A stretch of DNA of 64,000 nt from positions 124,001 to 188,000 of the forward strand of contig NZ_JASTLC010000003.1 of the NCBI RefSeq assembly GCF_030499575.1, written 5' to 3'. Numbering within the stretch: the first letter of the stretch is position 1; each line of letters opens with the position of its first letter. Source of the stretch: Streptomyces sp. DG2A-72 (lineage in GTDB: Bacteria > Actinomycetota > Actinomycetes > Streptomycetales > Streptomycetaceae). The notes below the pieces were generated by a model, which was not told the DNA's origin, did no database searches, and saw only the letters and a list, made by a program, of their open reading frames with translations. Both the position numbers and the translations under genes were made by a program. This document shows positions 61,781 through 64,000 of this stretch, one piece after another.

Positions 61781-62868
61781 GCGCTTCACGCAAGGACGAC
61801 CACGTCCGGCTCGCCATGGAGCAGCAGCATGCTCACACCGGACACAACCAGTTCGACGAGGTGTCGTTCGTCCACCACGCCCTGGCCGGCATCGACCGGC
61901 CGGAGGTGTCCCTGGCCACGACCTTCGCCGGCATCACCTGGCAGGCGCCGCTCTACATCAACGCGATGACCGGCGGCAGCGTCAAGACCGGTGCCATCAA
62001 CCGGGATCTGGCCACCGCCGCCCGGGAGACGGGGCTGGCCATCGCGTCGGGATCCATGCACGCCTACTTCAAGGACCCCGGCTGCGCGGACACCTTCCGG
62101 GTCCTGCGCCGGCACAACCCGCACGGGTTCGTCCTGGCGAACGTCAATGCCACCTGCTCGGTCGACAACGCGCGGCGCGCCATCGACCTGCTCCAGGCCA
62201 ACGCCCTGCAGATCCACATCAACACCGCCCAGGAAACGCCCATGCCGGAGGGCGACCGGTCGTTCGCGTCCTGGCCCGGGCAGATCGAGAAGATCGCGGC
62301 GTCCGTCGACGTCCCCGTGATCGTCAAGGAGGTCGGCAACGGGCTGAGCCGGCAGACCGTCCTGCGGCTTGCGAACCTGGGGGTGCGCGCGGCGGATCTC
62401 AGCGGCCGGGGCGGCACGGACTTCGCCCGCATCGAGAACGGCCGCCGCGAACTCGCCGACTACGCCTTCCTGCACGGCTGGGGGCAGTCCACCGCCGCCT
62501 GTCTGCTGGACGCGAGCGATGCCGGCCTGCCCGTCCTGGCCTCCGGGGGGGTGCGCCACCCCCTGGACGTCGCCCGCGCGCTGGCGCTCGGCGCCGTTGC
62601 CGTCGGCTCGTCCGGGGGCTTCCTGCGCACCCTGCTCGACCACGACGTCTTTGCGCTGATCGCGCAGATCTCTAGGTGGCTCGACCAGCTCGCGGCACTG
62701 CAGACCATGCTCGGCGCGCGTACCCCCGCCGACCTCACCCGCTGCGACCTGCTGCTGCACGGCACCCTGCGCAACTTCTGCGCCGACCGGGGCATCGACA
62801 CACGGCGGCTCGCCCAGCGTTCCAGCTCCATCGACGCCCTTACCGAGATGACGGGAAGCACACGATGA
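61777..62868 (+). CDS. fni: type 2 isopentenyl-diphosphate isomerase
   Basis: This 363-residue FMN- and NADPH-dependent isomerase has RKDDHVRLA near the start, LYINAMTGGSVKTGAIN, ASGSMHAYF, the FMN-phosphate segment SGRGGTDFARIENGR and ASGGVRHPLDVARALALGAV. It interconverts IPP and DMAPP, giving starter and extender for the polyprenyl synthase. The start overlaps mvaK2 and the stop overlaps the reductase gene. Confidence 0.96.
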   Translation: MSASRKDDHVRLAMEQQHAHTGHNQFDEVSFVHHALAGIDRPEVSLATTFAGITWQAPLYINAMTGGSVKTGAINRDLATAARETGLAIASGSMHAYFKDPGCADTFRVLRRHNPHGFVLANVNATCSVDNARRAIDLLQANALQIHINTAQETPMPEGDRSFASWPGQIEKIAASVDVPVIVKEVGNGLSRQTVLRLANLGVRAADLSGRGGTDFARIENGRRELADYAFLHGWGQSTAACLLDASDAGLPVLASGGVRHPLDVARALALGAVAVGSSGGFLRTLLDHDVFALIAQISRWLDQLAALQTMLGARTPADLTRCDLLLHGTLRNFCADRGIDTRRLAQRSSSIDALTEMTGSTR

Positions 62869-63926
62869 CCGAAGCACACGCGATAGCCGGGGTCCCGATG
62901 AAGTGGGTGGGGCCCCTTCGTATTTCCGGGAACGTCGCCACCACCGAGACCCACGTGCCGCTGGCCACCTACGAGTCGCCGCTGTGGCCCTCCGTGGGCC
63001 GGGGGGCGAAGGTGTCCAGGCTGGCCGAGCAGGGCATCGTCGCCACCCTCGTCGACGAGCGGATGACCCGTTCGGTGCTCGTCGAGGCCAGTAACGCGCA
63101 GACCGCGCACACCGCCGCGCGGATGATCGAGGCACGCATCGACGAGCTGCGCGAGGTGGTGCGCGGCTGCAGCAGGTTCGCCCAGCTGATCGGCATCCGG
63201 CACGAGATCACGGCCAACCTGCTGTTCATCCGGTTCGAGTTCTCCACCGGCGACGCCTCCGGGCACAACATGGCGACGCTGGCGTCCGACGCGCTGCTGG
63301 GGCACCTGCTGCAGACCGTTCCCGGCATCGCCTACGGATCGATCTCCGGGAACTACTGCACGGACAAGAAGGCCACCGCGATCAACGGCATCCTCGGCCG
63401 CGGCAAGAACGTGGTCACGGAACTGCTCGTGCCGCGGGAGGTGGTGGAGGGCGTCCTGCACACGACGGCCGCGAAGATCGTCGAGCTGAACATCCGCAAG
63501 AACCTGCTCGGCACCCTGCTCGCCGGCGGTATCCGCTCGGCGAACGCCCACTACGCGAACATGCTGCTCGCGTTCTACCTGGCCACGGGCCAGGACGCGG
63601 CCAACATCATCGAAGGCTCGCAGGGCGTCGTCATGGCCGAGGACCGCGGCGGCGACCTCTATTTCTCCTGCACGCTGCCCAACCTGATCGTGGGCTCCGT
63701 CGGCAACGGCAAGGGCCTCGCCTTCGTGGAGACGAACCTGACCCGGCTCGGCTGCCGGGCCGAGCGTGCGCCCGGCGAGAACGCGCGCCGGCTCGCCGTC
63801 ATCGCCGCGGCCACCGTGCTGTGCGGTGAACTCTCGCTGCTCGCGGCCCAGACGAACCCCGGTGAACTCATGCGCGCGCACGTGGCGCTGGAACGCGACA
63901 ACACGACCGTAAAGGTAGGTGCATAG
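62865..63926 (+). CDS. hmgR: HMG-CoA reductase (class I type)
   Basis: This 353-residue catalytic domain without membrane anchor shows WPSVGRGAKVS, FSTGDASGHNMATLASDA (NADPH-binding DAxGxN), GNYCTDKKATAINGILGRGK (substrate Lys) and the C-terminal GELSLLAAQ with MRAHV. It reduces HMG-CoA to mevalonate with NADPH. ATG 62865 overlaps the fni stop. Confidence 0.96.
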   Translation: MTEAHAIAGVPMKWVGPLRISGNVATTETHVPLATYESPLWPSVGRGAKVSRLAEQGIVATLVDERMTRSVLVEASNAQTAHTAARMIEARIDELREVVRGCSRFAQLIGIRHEITANLLFIRFEFSTGDASGHNMATLASDALLGHLLQTVPGIAYGSISGNYCTDKKATAINGILGRGKNVVTELLVPREVVEGVLHTTAAKIVELNIRKNLLGTLLAGGIRSANAHYANMLLAFYLATGQDAANIIEGSQGVVMAEDRGGDLYFSCTLPNLIVGSVGNGKGLAFVETNLTRLGCRAERAPGENARRLAVIAAATVLCGELSLLAAQTNPGELMRAHVALERDNTTVKVGA

Positions 63927-63928
63927 GC

Positions 63929-64000
63929 ATGTCCCTCTCCATCGGAATACACGATCTGTCGTTCGCGACAGCCGAGTTCGTCCTGCCGCACACGGCACTG
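63929..64000 (+). CDS. mvaS: HMG-CoA synthase, N-terminal fragment (runs off the window)
   Basis: The first 24 codons (MSLSIGIHDLSFATAEFVLP) are visible. AAGGTAGG lies about ten bases before the ATG, and the gene starts 2 bases after the reductase stop. The short N-terminus and position match the HMG-CoA synthase that ends the CL190-type mevalonate operon. Confidence 0.85.
   Translation, partial: MSLSIGIHDLSFATAEFVLPHTAL

Noticed and set aside
58586..63926. Four-base gene overlaps in the mevalonate operon as something novel
   Set aside because: The order and overlaps match the known Streptomyces CL190-type mevalonate operon.

Overview
The window is high-GC actinobacterial DNA, almost certainly Streptomyces. 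The evidence is GC-rich third positions, frequent GTG starts, AAGGAGG-type ribosome sites, and typical families such as DUF3099, ABC-F, SigJ/ECF41 and Tat-exported enzymes. No rRNA, tRNA or CRISPR array was seen.

Left part, about 1-23 kb, is an ordinary or decaying accessory region. It holds a cut-off P450, a HAD hydrolase, a Doc/Fic toxin-antitoxin pair, a DUF4097 protein, a GtrA-like protein, a class-A beta-lactamase-like lipoprotein, small secreted and membrane proteins, a divergent NmrA/TetR pair and an ABC-F protein. Among them are remnants: an SDR tail, a frameshifted GNAT, and pieces of IS21 and IS256 elements. One intact IS200/IS605 element carries tnpA and tnpB. A run of sigma-factor genes follows: two short ECF41-like factors, a response regulator, and a FAD oxidoreductase/SigJ operon.

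Right part, about 23-64 kb, is a large meroterpenoid gene cluster. It encodes a 1,3,6,8-tetrahydroxynaphthalene synthase, a MomA-like cupin oxygenase, a DegT-family aminotransferase, an AMP-forming ligase, a polyprenyl diphosphate synthase, three CloQ/NphB-type ABBA prenyltransferases, two Tat-exported vanadium haloperoxidases, a P450, a FAD monooxygenase and two MFS exporters (one frameshifted). It also encodes a coupled pair resembling CreE (aspartate N-oxygenase) and CreD (nitrosuccinate lyase). The window ends inside a complete mevalonate operon in the order known from Streptomyces sp. CL190 (naphterpin producer): mvaK1, mvaD, mvaK2, fni, HMG-CoA reductase, then the start of HMG-CoA synthase.

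Predicted logic: the mevalonate operon feeds prenyl diphosphates. The type III PKS, cupin and aminotransferase make flaviolin and then an 8-aminoflaviolin-type naphthoquinone. The CreE/CreD-like pair supplies nitrous acid, and the ligase could be a CreM-like diazotase. The amino group would then be kept as a diazo group (as in SF2415/A80915 compounds) or removed reductively (as proposed for naphterpin, marinone and furaquinocin types). Prenyltransferases attach terpenoid chains, and the haloperoxidases and oxygenases cyclise or oxidise them. Which end product is made cannot be read from the sequence.

The most unusual signals are regulatory or duplicative. An identical-geometry promoter module (activator-like inverted repeat, 12-bp gap, -35, 17/18-bp spacer, -10) precedes the prenyltransferase, PKS and mevalonate operons. 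Each haloperoxidase has a duplicated leader of about 500 bp with its own promoter and a conserved, unrecognised small ORF. Three shortened ECF41-like sigma factors occur, two with a conserved leader hairpin. A lone qcrB copy in the cluster may be a resistance gene.
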